From Ruminiclostridium papyrosolvens C7 (GTDB lineage Bacteria; Bacillota; Clostridia; Acetivibrionales; DSM-1351): a stretch of 64,000 nucleotides of DNA. Position numbers and translations under genes: made by a program. Of the stretch, positions 45,371-55,193 are shown in pieces. Every line of letters begins with the position of its first letter. Positions within the stretch are counted from its first letter, which is position 1. The stretch spans positions 186,001-250,000 of the forward strand of contig NZ_ATAY01000063.1 in the NCBI RefSeq assembly GCF_000421965.1, written 5' to 3'. The notes beneath the pieces are model-generated. The model was not told the DNA's origin, made no database searches, and worked only from the letters and a program-made list of their open reading frames with translations.

Positions 45371-45471
45371 AAATTACTCCCCGCTGATTTTTAGTAAACA
45401 GCTATATCCGTCTATCTTTATAAAGAACTTTCAATCCGGTTAAATCTATTATTTAAAAATGAGACAATACT

Positions 45472-45882
45472 CTAGTCATGTTTTCCATTATCGTAACTCC
45501 ATTTCGCTATTTCGGCGATAAGCTGGAGTGGTAATGGCTTGTTGTACGGAAACTGTATGGCGCCTTTGCTCGTTTTATATTCAGTGAGCCTTTCGCTAAA
45601 ATGTGCAACAGCCTTATCACCGGGATACAGGCCGATGTGCTTTTTGAATGCCGCAAAGTGGATTATGTTTTGTTTAAGCCAGTAAGTTGGCATACTCCAC
45701 GAAATACGTTCTTCCGCATTTGGGAGTGTGGCACGGAGCGTTTCTCGCACTTGATTTAACAACGGCTGAACATCCTCAGGTTGTGCAGCAATATAGGCAT
45801 CAATCGTTTTCGGCGGCTCGCCGCAGTAATGGTCTTGATTTGTGTTCTTAAACTCCCGTCTACAATTAGGACATTGCCACAT
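45472..45882 (-). CDS. DUF1801 domain protein with N-terminal zinc-finger-like motif
   Basis: 136 residues. The start CPNCRREFKNTNQDHYC looks like a small zinc knuckle. The rest is a DUF1801 (YdhG-like) domain with ISWSMPTYWLKQNIIHFAAFKKHIGLYP and FPYNKPLPLQLIAEIAKW. The domain fold is known but its function is not; some members were named iron chaperone homologues. GGGAGG SD, 10 nt before ATG. Confidence 0.84.
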   Translation of the reverse strand: MWQCPNCRREFKNTNQDHYCGEPPKTIDAYIAAQPEDVQPLLNQVRETLRATLPNAEERISWSMPTYWLKQNIIHFAAFKKHIGLYPGDKAVAHFSERLTEYKTSKGAIQFPYNKPLPLQLIAEIAKWSYDNGKHD

Positions 45883-46007
45883 AGTGCATTCGCCTCCCTC
45901 TCTCTAAGAAATTCGCCCATGGGCTCAAAAAACCCATGACATCTATATTTTTACCCGTAAAAGACCTTTAATACCGGACTCACTATTATTGTCACTTAGT
46001 TCAGAAC

Positions 46008-46526
46008 TTACTTTTGCAATTGTGCATAAATTAATTCTGCAAATTGTCCGTATTTTTTTACTTCTTTCAAGTAAAATCGCTTTAATGCTTCTTTCTGTGA
46101 AAATAATGGTATTCCGCTCCCTAACAACACAGGAGCAATCTGTATTATTATATTATCTATCATATCATTATCCAATAAAGGAGCTAATATTGTGTTCCCT
46201 CCGACAATCCAAATGTTTTTATCCTTTTCTATTTCTTTAACAAATTCTACAATGTCACAATTAATAGGAATAAATCCCTCAACTGATAAGCTTTCATCAT
46301 GCGTTAAAACATAGTTTTTAGTAGTCGGATAAAAACTATCTATATTCTCTATATTTTTAATTTCATTAAATGTCCTTTTGCCCATGATAGTAATATCCAT
46401 ATTTTTATAGAAACTTTCGTAATCAGTTTCTTCTATTGTACCGGTTTGATAAAGCCAGTCCAAGTTATGGTTTTTATCAGCAAGATAGCCGTCTAAAGTT
46501 ATACAACCATAAAAAAACATACTCAT
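46008..46526 (-). CDS. Dihydrofolate reductase / RibD C-terminal fold protein
   Basis: 172 residues from the ATG at 46526, chosen for AAGGAG 7 nt upstream. Motifs of the RibD_C/DHFR superfamily: YGCITLDGYLADKNHNLDWL, TIMGKRTFNEI, IWIVGGNTILAPLLDNDMID and IQIAPVLLGSGIPLF. It likely binds NADPH. Stand-alone members are not in riboflavin synthesis and their substrate is unknown. Confidence 0.85.
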   Translation of the reverse strand: MSMFFYGCITLDGYLADKNHNLDWLYQTGTIEETDYESFYKNMDITIMGKRTFNEIKNIENIDSFYPTTKNYVLTHDESLSVEGFIPINCDIVEFVKEIEKDKNIWIVGGNTILAPLLDNDMIDNIIIQIAPVLLGSGIPLFSQKEALKRFYLKEVKKYGQFAELIYAQLQK

Positions 46527-46565
46527 TCTTAAACTCCTTTCCAGTACGTACACATGGTAATCTTT

Positions 46566-47126
46566 TCATATTTGCATTGTTTTTGCTAATACAGCAAGTT
46601 TGCTTAGTGTTTTCCAATTACGCACAGTTGTTGATACATTCAATTTATAAAGATTATTAGAAAGCTTTGAATTTCGAATACTATGATGGAATAGCAGATA
46701 TATATCTCTCCCTACAATATGATATTTATCACTTTCACTTCTATAAACATTTATATACTCAATCTTTTCTTTTAAAGGATTATGTGTCAATAATGCAACA
46801 TATAGACTCTCAACTTTGGATAATGTTTCTGCTTCTATTATTTCATCCTTCGAGAATGGGCAATTCAAAATAATATGCTCTAACTCTGTAGACGTCCTCA
46901 AAATAACATTTACAGGAATCCCAAAAACAGCCCCAATCTTATGTTCAATTTTATCACACAGAGATTCCTCTGCTTCATTTGATTTGAATAGAACATTTCC
47001 ACTTTGAATATATGTTTTAACTTCACAAAGCCCAATTGATTCAAATACTTGTTTTAAATCTGCCATCTTAATTATATTTTTTCCACCTACGTTAATACCT
47101 CTTAAAAATGCTATATAAACAATCAT
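46566..47126 (-). CDS. DUF1697 domain protein
   Basis: 186 residues from the ATG at 47126, with GGAGGG 8 nt upstream. The start YIAFLRGINVGGKNIIKMADL and IQSGNVLFKSNEAEE are the DUF1697 (PF08002) signatures. A longer open frame reaches back to 47321 but begins inside the upstream terminator, so it is not used. Function unknown. Confidence 0.87.
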   Translation of the reverse strand: MIVYIAFLRGINVGGKNIIKMADLKQVFESIGLCEVKTYIQSGNVLFKSNEAEESLCDKIEHKIGAVFGIPVNVILRTSTELEHIILNCPFSKDEIIEAETLSKVESLYVALLTHNPLKEKIEYINVYRSESDKYHIVGRDIYLLFHHSIRNSKLSNNLYKLNVSTTVRNWKTLSKLAVLAKTMQI

Positions 47127-47300
47127 ATTGTAAGCCCTCCATATTGTATCCTTATCCCATTCATCATGCACTATACATCTTTCTAAAGGCTCTGCCTCTT
47201 TTTCAGGCACATGATCAACCTTGTGCAATAATAAAAATAGGTGATGCTTGGAATGTACCATTGTACGGATGCCCTGTAAAACTAAATACAACATATATAT

Positions 47301-47331
47301 AAAAGAACTATGCCATAGCATAGTTCTTTTT
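47301..47331. terminator. Terminator of the DUF3237 operon
   Basis: AAAAGAACTATGC pairs perfectly with GCATAGTTCTTTT around a CATA loop (13-bp stem), with short A/T runs on both sides. It lies 20 bp past the stop of the DUF3237 gene. Confidence 0.8.
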
Positions 47332-47351
47332 ATAATGTGGAAACTATACCT

Positions 47352-47771
47352 TTATATAGCCCTATATATTACTATTTTTACCCCATCCTCTGCGGGGAAT
47401 CCTTCCCCTATTAAAATATCATGGTTCATAAAATCTAAAGCCTTACTATCTGTTATTATCTTTGGATACGTTCTAAAGAGGACACCTTGCAGATTTTTGT
47501 TCATATGGCCATTATTCTCTATGAACATCTTGCAGGTTTCACCTGTGTAATCCTTTCCCTCAAGCATATATCTTGCCGACAAGGTATGTCTGTCGCCGGA
47601 CTTTCCAATTATTTGAGTATCAATTCCGCCCGGAAGTACTTGTCCTTCAAAATACTTGCTTTTAACATCACCTGTAAAAGAAATCATTACAACTGAATCA
47701 CCATTATCATTTTTTAAATCGATTGCACTTTCTATTTTGACGTTTACTGTTAATACTTCTTCAAAATTCAT
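47352..47771 (-). CDS. DUF3237 (UPF0311) family protein
   Basis: 139 residues from the ATG at 47771, with AGGAG 7 nt upstream. Conserved features: FTGDVKSKYFEGQVLPGGIDTQI, ARYMLEGKDYTGETCKMFIENNG and the late motif FRTYPKIITDS. The family is a small beta-barrel of unknown function, often near genes for aromatic or lipid metabolism. Last gene of the operon after the esterase and 2-enoate reductase. Confidence 0.85.
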   Translation of the reverse strand: MNFEEVLTVNVKIESAIDLKNDNGDSVVMISFTGDVKSKYFEGQVLPGGIDTQIIGKSGDRHTLSARYMLEGKDYTGETCKMFIENNGHMNKNLQGVLFRTYPKIITDSKALDFMNHDILIGEGFPAEDGVKIVIYRAI

Positions 47772-47816
47772 AGGACTTCTCCTCAACTTATCAATATCAA
47801 ATTATTAAAAATGCAA

Positions 47817-48722
47817 TCATCGCTTGTCATGCCGTTTAAGATTTGCAGATAAAAACTGTTCTGTTATGCTAAGTACCTGAGGATTCCATATGCCTGTACC
47901 GTGGTCTGCACCTACAACCTTATAAAAAATAACATTCTGGCCATGTTCCTTTAGTACCTTATACATTTCAATACTCTGATTAATGTGAACTATTTTATCA
48001 CTATCTCCATGTATAATAAGAAATGAAGGAAGTTTTTTTGTTAAATCCTGATAAACAGGACTTGCCTTCTTGGACAGTTCAATATTGTCCTTTACTCTTC
48101 CTCCCATAAGCAAACCTTCAGGAGAATCTGCAGAATCATGGTCAAGAATATCATTATATTTGCCTAATGTAAGTAAATCCGAAACCCCATAATAATCCAC
48201 CACAGCACATACTTCATCTGATTGTTCGCCATAAAGTCCGTTATTGTACTCTCCAATCGTAAGTCCGGTCATTAATGAAAGGTGTCCGCCTGATGAGTCT
48301 CCCCATACTGCAACCCTCTCAGGGTCAACTCCATAGGTGTCTTGATTCTCACGCATAAACCTGATAGCACACTTTACATCTTCCAACGATGCCGGGAATT
48401 GAGCTTTATCGGTATCTCTGATTTCAACACTTGCTATTACATATCCCTTTGCAGCAACATGTGATAGATTTGGTATAGCACAATATAAATCCTGATTTCT
48501 CCACGCAGAACCTTGTACATAAACTACAAGTGGAAATTTTTGACCGTCCTGACAAGGTTTTATTACTTGCAGTTTCAATTCCAGATCACCATACTCGGCA
48601 TAGGTAATATCCTTTAGATATGTACATGAATAGTACTTTCCACCTTCAGAAAACTCACCGAATAAAATCTGAGTCCCTTCCGGCATTTCATTTGCTGCAA
48701 AATAGGCTGCTTGCTTATCCAC
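47817..48722 (-). CDS. Alpha/beta hydrolase (esterase-like)
   Basis: About 301 residues. The start is probably the GTG at 48722, with AAGGG 8 nt upstream; a GTG three codons earlier overlaps that SD. The catalytic Ser is in VWGDSSGGHLS, oxyanion region in VVYVQGSAW, the acid in IHGDSDKIVHINQS and His in GADHGTGIW. The layout is that of the BD-FAE / hormone-sensitive lipase group. No signal peptide, so it is cytoplasmic. It lies 31 bp after the 2-enoate reductase gene and 45 bp before the DUF3237 gene. Confidence 0.86.
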   Translation of the reverse strand: MDKQAAYFAANEMPEGTQILFGEFSEGGKYYSCTYLKDITYAEYGDLELKLQVIKPCQDGQKFPLVVYVQGSAWRNQDLYCAIPNLSHVAAKGYVIASVEIRDTDKAQFPASLEDVKCAIRFMRENQDTYGVDPERVAVWGDSSGGHLSLMTGLTIGEYNNGLYGEQSDEVCAVVDYYGVSDLLTLGKYNDILDHDSADSPEGLLMGGRVKDNIELSKKASPVYQDLTKKLPSFLIIHGDSDKIVHINQSIEMYKVLKEHGQNVIFYKVVGADHGTGIWNPQVLSITEQFLSANLKRHDKR

Positions 48723-48753
48723 TCTAAACACCCTTTCATTTTAAATTTTAATC

Positions 48754-50751
48754 CTATATGTTTCTGGCAACTTCATAAGCATCCCAAATAGCGTACATAA
48801 TGTTAGATAACTTACGTGCATCTCCTATCAAATGTATGTCATCAATATCATATTTGATCTGCTCATAAATATTCCTTTCGGAATTGTAGCCTACGGCTAA
48901 AACTATACTATCGGCGCATATCTCCTTAATATCTCCGGCGACGTCAACCAAAGCACCTTTCTCGGTTGTTTTTATTATCTTGGAAGAAGTAAGCACCTCA
49001 ATCCCTTTGTACGGTATTAATCTTTCCAACATTTCTGAATTCGCATGACACAAAGGGCCGTTTAATGCAAGGAGTTTGTTTTGTATTTCAACTATGGTGA
49101 CTTTTTTCCCTTTTTGTGCAAGCCAAAGTGCAAGCTCACAGCCAACCAAGCCGCCTCCTACAACAATTACTGCCCTACCCGGTTCATCTTTTTCCAGCAG
49201 CACATCTTCAGCAGTGAAGACATTATTATATTCACCCAGATTGAATATCTTAGGTTTTGAACCCGTTGCAATAACAACCGTATCCGCTTCACTGTTTTTT
49301 ACCATCTCCGCAGTTAACTCTGTATTGCAATTCACCTTTACTCCCAGTTCTTTAAGAGTTTCCTCATACCAAGCCACCAATAAAAGATCATCTTCCTTAA
49401 AGTCCGGTGTTCCTCCGGGTAACAAATTACCTCCAATACGACTGCGTTTTTCGTACACAACCGGCTTGTGCCCACGGAGAGCCAGAACTCTTGCTGCCTC
49501 GCAGCCTGCCACTCCTCCGCCTGCAATAAGCACTGTTTTGCTTTTTAAAGCCGGAGTCAAGCTATGTATAGCCTCCCTGCACGCCTCAGGATTTACTGCA
49601 CAGTTCAAAGCAGAATACTCCTGAATACGTCCCATGCAACCCTCCTGACAGGATAAGCAAGGCCTTATGGATTTTAGTTTACCTGCTCTAAGCTTGTTAA
49701 CTAAATCCGGGTCAGCAAGCAAGGGGCGTCCAAGACTGATAATATCACAAGCGCCATTATCTATAGCTTTTATCGCCAAATCAGGATTATCCATACGCCC
49801 TGCACACAGGATAGGAACATTTACGGATTCTTTTACAATTTTAGCATAAGGTATATATAACCCTTTTTCCTGATACATTGGAGGATGACTCCACCACCAG
49901 GAATCATAAGAACCCACATCTACGTCAAGAGCATCATACCCATAGGAAACCAGTAATTTCGCTGCTTCAATACCTTCAGGTATATCTCTTCCCTTTTCTT
50001 CGAACTCTTCCCCGGGTAAAGCCCCTTCACGCCAATCCTTAATAAAACTCTTAGGACTGTATCTTAATGTAACAGGAAAGTCCTTTCCGCATCTTCTTTT
50101 AATTTCTTCAACAATTTCTCTGGCAAACCTAAGCCTGTTCTCAAGACATCCTCCATATTCGTCAGTACGGTGATTGAAAAAAGAAATTGCAAACTGATCA
50201 ATGAGATAACCTTCGTGTACAGCATGAATCTGTACCCCGTCAAACCCTGCACGTTTTGCGTTATAGGCCCCGTCTCCGAATTTCTTAATTATTGATTTTA
50301 TCTCCTCGACAGTCAATTCACGGCAAGTCTTGTCCAACCACCTGTGTTTAATTGGTGAGGGTGCGACAGGAGGATATTCCCCCAGATTTGTTGGTATGGT
50401 TACTCTGCCGAAGCCTCCGCTAAGTTGTAAAAATATCTTTGAATCATAAGCGTGAATACGTTCTGTCATCTCTCTGGCAGTTCGGATAAAGTGCACCGGA
50501 TTGTGAGTAGAACACGGGACATTGGGCATTCCATGTTCTTCAATCTCATTATCTACAAAGGTAACTCCGGTAATAATCAATCCGGTTCCACCTCTTGCAC
50601 GAGCAGTATAATAGTCGATTCCACGTTGATTGAAACCTCCCTCTGCATCTGCCAGACCTAAAGGCCCCATAGGCGCCATGGCAAACCGGTTTTTTATTTC
50701 TACAGAACCAATTTTAATGGTTTCGAATAATTTCTCATACTTTTTCAGCAT
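48754..50751 (-). CDS. 2-enoate reductase-type flavoprotein (OYE + Fe-S + FAD)
   Basis: 665 residues. An old-yellow-enzyme TIM barrel (about 1-350, FAMAPMGPLGL, GVQIHAVHEGYLIDQF, YGGCLENRLRF) is followed by the 4Fe-4S cluster CLSCQEGCMGRIQ and by FAD/NAD-binding Rossmann domains (IAGGGVAGCEAARVLA and VVGGGLVGCELALWLA). This matches clostridial 2-enoate reductase and the 2,4-dienoyl-CoA reductase group. It is expected to reduce an activated C=C bond with NADH. Its operon partners, an esterase and DUF3237, suggest an ester-linked enoate or aromatic acid, but that is inference. Good SD. Confidence 0.9.
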   Translation of the reverse strand: MLKKYEKLFETIKIGSVEIKNRFAMAPMGPLGLADAEGGFNQRGIDYYTARARGGTGLIITGVTFVDNEIEEHGMPNVPCSTHNPVHFIRTAREMTERIHAYDSKIFLQLSGGFGRVTIPTNLGEYPPVAPSPIKHRWLDKTCRELTVEEIKSIIKKFGDGAYNAKRAGFDGVQIHAVHEGYLIDQFAISFFNHRTDEYGGCLENRLRFAREIVEEIKRRCGKDFPVTLRYSPKSFIKDWREGALPGEEFEEKGRDIPEGIEAAKLLVSYGYDALDVDVGSYDSWWWSHPPMYQEKGLYIPYAKIVKESVNVPILCAGRMDNPDLAIKAIDNGACDIISLGRPLLADPDLVNKLRAGKLKSIRPCLSCQEGCMGRIQEYSALNCAVNPEACREAIHSLTPALKSKTVLIAGGGVAGCEAARVLALRGHKPVVYEKRSRIGGNLLPGGTPDFKEDDLLLVAWYEETLKELGVKVNCNTELTAEMVKNSEADTVVIATGSKPKIFNLGEYNNVFTAEDVLLEKDEPGRAVIVVGGGLVGCELALWLAQKGKKVTIVEIQNKLLALNGPLCHANSEMLERLIPYKGIEVLTSSKIIKTTEKGALVDVAGDIKEICADSIVLAVGYNSERNIYEQIKYDIDDIHLIGDARKLSNIMYAIWDAYEVARNI

Positions 50752-50828
50752 AGAATTCCCCCAGCCTTACTTCTTAGTTATTATTTATATTTTGTAAATT
50801 TTATCTTATACGTAAAATATCTTTAAAG

Positions 50829-51662
50829 TTATATATCCTTAGACATATCTTCCAATACTTTTGCAGATAAAGTCAATTCTTCTACCGAAGCCGCTATCTC
50901 CTCAAAAGATGCTGCTTGGGATTGGTAGATATCATTTGCATTGTTTATCTTTTCACTAATTTCCTTTATAGAATTTTTTATCTGTTTTAGTACTGAGTCA
51001 ATTTGCTTGATAGAGTCATTTGTTGAATTGGCTAGCTTACGAATTTCCTGTGCAACTATATTAAAGCCTTTTCCGTGTTCACCGGCCCGTGCTGCTTCAA
51101 TGGCTGCATTTAAGCCCAACAAATTTGTTTGTGATGCAATACCCCTTATAAAACTAAGTATTTCATCAGTTGTCCCTGTATTCTCATCTGCTTCAGTAGC
51201 TTCTTTTTGAATCTCATTGCTCATTGTCACAACGTTCTGTAACCCTGCGGATACCTCACTAATTGCGCCGGAAATCTGCTGTAACGCTGTAGATTGGTGC
51301 TTATAGGCCTCATTTAAATCAGAGCTTTTTTGCAAGCTTTTTCCCAGTAAAATGCAACCGACTACATTATCATTTTCTTTTATTGGTAGTGCATACGACT
51401 TGAATGGTACACCATAAACTTCCTTAGGAACAATACTAATTGTCATTTTGCCTGTTTGAATTGCCTTAAACGCAGCACCTCCCTCCGGTATAGGATCTCC
51501 GGGTTCTGCCTTTAGCTTAAGACTGGGACAGCTTTGATTAATTACGTATCTTTCCCTATCCGTTATTGCTATTGATGCTGCATTGTCAAAAAATGTGGCC
51601 ATATAAGGTAAAACCTTAGTGAATGCAGCCAAGATTTCATTATCGATGACAGTTGTTGGCAT
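50829..51662 (-). CDS. Soluble methyl-accepting-chemotaxis-type protein
   Basis: 277 residues with no membrane segments. The N-terminal half (about 1-120) looks like a cytoplasmic sensory domain with [24 protein letters not shown] and [12 protein letters not shown]. The C-terminal half is a short MCP signalling coiled coil with the hairpin tip [33 protein letters not shown], the CheW/CheA contact. It lacks a long methylation region. Likely a cytosolic receptor or redox/energy sensor. No chemotaxis genes are near. Confidence 0.85.
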   Translation of the reverse strand: MPTTVIDNEILAAFTKVLPYMATFFDNAASIAITDRERYVINQSCPSLKLKAEPGDPIPEGGAAFKAIQTGKMTISIVPKEVYGVPFKSYALPIKENDNVVGCILLGKSLQKSSDLNEAYKHQSTALQQISGAISEVSAGLQNVVTMSNEIQKEATEADENTGTTDEILSFIRGIASQTNLLGLNAAIEAARAGEHGKGFNIVAQEIRKLANSTNDSIKQIDSVLKQIKNSIKEISEKINNANDIYQSQAASFEEIAASVEELTLSAKVLEDMSKDI

Positions 51663-51914
51663 AGTATCATATCCTTTACAATAGATTTATAACAACAATT
51701 GTATACTTGATTTGTGTCTAAAGTAAAGTTCCTATTTTAAAGTAAAATTACTGATTAAATAAGGAATAAGTTTTTATTTCGATTACACACACCTTATTGG
51801 ACGGATTCGTTAACATTTTTAGCAAATACCTCCTTCTGTGATATACTGACCAAACCTCAGCATGACATAGTACTTTCAGCCGTTTGCCCACTCCATTACA
51901 AACGTCCACACATA
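51663..51914. other. Intergenic region, no gene recognised
   Basis: It holds the upstream region of the chemotaxis-type gene, which has two TAAAGTAAA-like direct repeats (51715-51750), and the downstream region of the alcohol dehydrogenase gene. Confidence 0.4.
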
Positions 51915-51950
51915 AAAAACAGCAGCTGTAGAATCACAACTGCTGTTTTT
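51915..51950 (-). terminator. Terminator of the alcohol dehydrogenase gene
   Basis: AACAGCAG pairs with CTGCTGTT with an inner TGT/ACA pairing, flanked by A and T runs. Confidence 0.8.
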
Positions 51951-51978
51951 ATAAATATTGAGTTATTATATTTGGTTG

Positions 51979-53178
51979 TTATAGTGAGTTAACATAAATA
52001 TTTTTCACTGATTCCTTAGTTGCCTTAACTGGTGCAATACCCAGCAGTCCGTCAAGACTTGGAGTCTCAAACGCAAGGTTTACAAGTTTGTCAACAACAC
52101 TGTCGTCAAACCCTTCATCTCTCAAGTGTGACTTAATGCCTACGCTCTCAATCCAGTTTCTAAGCCCTGAAAATGCCTTGTCAGCTTCATCTGCTGAACC
52201 CTTCAAGCCAGGAAGAATCGGTTCAAAAATCTCTGCCAGAACTTCTCCTGAAGCCGGATAAATTTCCTTTACAACCGCCGGAAGCAGCATTGCAAGTCCA
52301 AGTCCGTGAGCAAGGTCAGGCCTTACAGCACTTAAAGGATGTTCAAGGGCATGTGTATAGTGCAGTAAACCATTATCAAAGGAAGTTCCTGCTATCAATG
52401 AAGCATATAAAAGATAGTATCTTGCAGTCAGATTTTCAGGTTCCTTTATGGCAATCGGTAAATATTTTGCAACCAACCTTATTGTTTCCTTTGCCAGAAG
52501 AATAGCCAAAGGATTTGTTACTACAGTTGTTGAAGCCTCAACAACATGATTTATAGCATCAACTGATACATATATTGTCTGTTCAGCCGGTAATTTAGTC
52601 ATCAATGCAGGGTCGTCAATAGCAAACAAAGGATAGATGCAATCATATGCTATTGCAGGTTTGTATTCTTTAGCCGGAATACTTACAACTGCAAATCTGT
52701 CAACTTCAGTACCTGTTCCGTGGGTAAGGTTTATAGCGATGACAGGGACCGCCTTTTCAGGAGCAAAGCTGAGTTCATAAAGCTCTGTAGCATTCTTTTC
52801 AGGATAAGCCAGAAGTATTGCAACACTCTTAGCTGCATCAATAGGACTTCCTCCGCCTATTGCAATAACAGCCTCAGCACCAAATTCTTTTGCTTCTTTA
52901 GTTGCTTCGTCAACCTGATCAACTGTAGGGTTGGGAGTAACTTTACTGTACAATAAGTACTTGATTCCATTGTCTTCAAGAGCTTTCTTTGTTACGTCCC
53001 ATGCACCTGTCTTAACATGTGAACTTTTTCCTGTCATAACTATAACTTTTGTTATACCTCTTCCGGACAAGTTTGCTGCAACATCCGCCATCTTGTTGAT
53101 AGCTCCTACACCAAAAAACGTAGTTGTCTTAGCTCTTATTTCCACTACCTGGTTAATATCAATCTTGTTTTCCCACAT
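51979..53178 (-). CDS. Iron-containing alcohol dehydrogenase
   Basis: 399 residues from the ATG at 53178. GGAGGG lies 7 nt upstream and overlaps the alternative ATG, so the inner start is chosen. The NAD(P) motif is AIGGGSPIDAAKS, and the metal site uses the Asp of DAINHVVEA and His residues of DNGLLHYTHALEHPLSAVRPDLAHG. This is the type III ADH family, reducing aldehydes or ketones to alcohols in fermentation. Substrate not specified. Confidence 0.92.
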   Translation of the reverse strand: MWENKIDINQVVEIRAKTTTFFGVGAINKMADVAANLSGRGITKVIVMTGKSSHVKTGAWDVTKKALEDNGIKYLLYSKVTPNPTVDQVDEATKEAKEFGAEAVIAIGGGSPIDAAKSVAILLAYPEKNATELYELSFAPEKAVPVIAINLTHGTGTEVDRFAVVSIPAKEYKPAIAYDCIYPLFAIDDPALMTKLPAEQTIYVSVDAINHVVEASTTVVTNPLAILLAKETIRLVAKYLPIAIKEPENLTARYYLLYASLIAGTSFDNGLLHYTHALEHPLSAVRPDLAHGLGLAMLLPAVVKEIYPASGEVLAEIFEPILPGLKGSADEADKAFSGLRNWIESVGIKSHLRDEGFDDSVVDKLVNLAFETPSLDGLLGIAPVKATKESVKNIYVNSL

Positions 53179-53362
53179 ATCTTTACCCTCCATATATTGT
53201 AATTTATTTGATAACTTTTAATTATATGCTAATATTATAACTACTTTGTTAAAAAAACAACAATCATTAACTATATTTTAACACAATTTTACCTTGTCTG
53301 CTCTTATTATATTAATTAAATAGAGGATTACATAACTTTGTTAATCTTTTAACCGTTTTCCT

Positions 53363-53950
53363 TTATGACTGCTTTGATACTTCAAACCAACCCTGAGGAT
53401 GTTTGCATACAGGACAGATTCCCGGTGCCTCAGTACCCTCATGTATATGTCCACAGTTGGTACAGACCCACCTAACAGGTGCATTCTTTTTGTATAATGT
53501 CTGATTTTCAAGTTCAGTTGCCATCTGTTTGAATTTTTTCTCATGTCCCCCTTCGATTTTTGCTATCATTCTGAAAGCAGCTTCTACTTGGGGAAATCCC
53601 TCTTCCTTGGCTACATCAGCAAAAGCAGGGTATACTTTTGAATTTTCTTCATGTTCACCTTCAGCAGCAGCTTTTAGGTTTGCAAGTGTATCTCCCAGTT
53701 CAAAGGGATAACCTCCGTCTACATTAACGTTACTCTCACCTGGACCCATCCCGTCAATAAGTAAATCATAGAACACCTTTGCGTGAGCTTCCTCGTTTTT
53801 TATTATTTGTCGAAACTCCTGTTCGATAACAGCGTGTCCCTCTTTCCTGGCATAATTCGCATAAAATGTATACCTGTTTTTAGCCTGTGATTCTCCTGCA
53901 AACCCTCTAGCTAGGTTTTCAGAAGTTCTTGTACCTGATAACTTTCCCAT
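53363..53950 (-). CDS. Rubrerythrin
   Basis: 195 residues in the classical order: ferritin-like di-iron domain first (GFAGESQAKNRY, IIKNEEAHAKVF, AAEGEHEENSKVY, IAKIEGGHEKKF) and the rubredoxin domain last (CTNCGHIHEG...CPVCKHPQGWF). It detoxifies hydrogen peroxide in anaerobes with electrons from NAD(P)H via rubredoxin reductase. GGAGGACATCT SD. A second, reverse rubrerythrin is at 33991. Confidence 0.94.
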   Translation of the reverse strand: MGKLSGTRTSENLARGFAGESQAKNRYTFYANYARKEGHAVIEQEFRQIIKNEEAHAKVFYDLLIDGMGPGESNVNVDGGYPFELGDTLANLKAAAEGEHEENSKVYPAFADVAKEEGFPQVEAAFRMIAKIEGGHEKKFKQMATELENQTLYKKNAPVRWVCTNCGHIHEGTEAPGICPVCKHPQGWFEVSKQS

Positions 53951-54076
53951 AGATGTCCTCCTATAATAGAATTTAATGTATATTGTTTCCTGTGAAAAGC
54001 AATTTATGCAGATTATCCAGAAATGTATTTTAATTCCGAATATTATAGATAAGGTAATTATTTACAAAGAAGCGAA

Positions 54077-54124
54077 AAAGCCCTATGGGGAGACTTTTTT
54101 CACTATCTGTCCCATAGGGTTTTC
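54077..54124 (-). terminator. Terminator of the pot operon
   Basis: CCCTATGGG pairs with CCCATAGGG around a 21-nt loop; on the minus strand it is followed by a T-run. Confidence 0.75.
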
Positions 54125-54142
54125 ATAATTTTAAATGTTAAT

Positions 54143-55192
54143 TTATCTGGAAGTAATCTCAGTCCATATCTTGTCATAATCCTTGATAGAAGCATCCAAA
54201 TCAATAAAAACTTCGCAGTCTTTCATCTGTTCATCGGTTGGATAAGCTGCAATATCCTTTAATAATTCAGGGTCAAGCTTTTTCTTTGCTTCCGTCTGTG
54301 GAGTTGAGTATCCAATATAGTTGGTATTTTCAAGTGCAATCTCGGTATCGCACATAAAGTTTATAAATTCCTCTGCTTCCTTCTGGTGCTTTGCGGTACT
54401 TGGAATAACCATAGAGTCAAACCACAAATTGCTTCCTTCCTTTGGTATTGCATATTCAAGGTCCTTGTTCTGACTCTTCATGTATACTGCATCCCCTGAC
54501 CAGACTACTGCCAAGGCTCCCTCGCCCATAATCATCTTATCTTTGACTTCGTCTCCAACATAGGCCTGTACAATATCCTTCTGTTTTATTAATTCGTTCT
54601 TGGCTTTTTCCAGTTCATCCTTGTTTTTAGTATTAAGGGAATAACCCAGTTTTTTTAATGCAACTGCTATAGAATCCCTTTGGCTATCCAACATGAATAT
54701 CTGTTTGTCATACTTTTTGTCCCACAGTATATTCCAGCTGTCCACAGGTTCCTTAACCATTGTTTTATTGTAAATAATACCTACCGTACCCCACATATAA
54801 GGAACAGAGTACTCATTATTGGGGTCGAAGGAAAGATTCTTGAACTTTTCTTCAATATACTTGTAGTTTGGTATATTATTCAAATTTATTTTCTTAACCA
54901 TACCTTCATTTATCATTTTCTTTATCATATAGTCTGATGGAATGGCAACATCATAGTCACTTCCTCCTGCTTTAAGCTTTACATACATTTCTTCGTTTGT
55001 AGGGAATGTATCATACACAACGTTTATGTTGAATTTATCCTCAAATTTCTGAATTACATCCTCCCCGATGTAATCTCCCCAGTTGTATACCTTTAGGGTA
55101 GTTTTATCGTTTGAAGCTCCTCCGCAGCCTGTTAAAGCTACACTTACAGTAACCACAGCTGCTGCTAAAATACCTGATAATATTCTTCTCAT
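54143..55192 (-). CDS. potD: Spermidine/putrescine ABC transporter, substrate-binding lipoprotein
   Basis: 349 residues from the ATG at 55192 with GGAGGTTTAAA upstream. Lipobox VALTGCGG. The PotD-like sequence includes LKVYNWGDYIGEDVIQKFEDKF, SDYDVAIPSDYMIKKMI and VPYMWGTVGIIYNK. Final gene of the operon, overlapping the end of potC closely. It captures polyamine outside the membrane. Confidence 0.92.
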   Translation of the reverse strand: MRRILSGILAAAVVTVSVALTGCGGASNDKTTLKVYNWGDYIGEDVIQKFEDKFNINVVYDTFPTNEEMYVKLKAGGSDYDVAIPSDYMIKKMINEGMVKKINLNNIPNYKYIEEKFKNLSFDPNNEYSVPYMWGTVGIIYNKTMVKEPVDSWNILWDKKYDKQIFMLDSQRDSIAVALKKLGYSLNTKNKDELEKAKNELIKQKDIVQAYVGDEVKDKMIMGEGALAVVWSGDAVYMKSQNKDLEYAIPKEGSNLWFDSMVIPSTAKHQKEAEEFINFMCDTEIALENTNYIGYSTPQTEAKKKLDPELLKDIAAYPTDEQMKDCEVFIDLDASIKDYDKIWTEITSR

Positions 55193-55193
55193 T

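Noticed and set aside
47127..47321. Extended N-terminus of the DUF1697 protein to 47321
   Set aside because: The extension begins inside a perfect terminator hairpin, while the inner ATG at 47126 has a good SD and the family's normal start.
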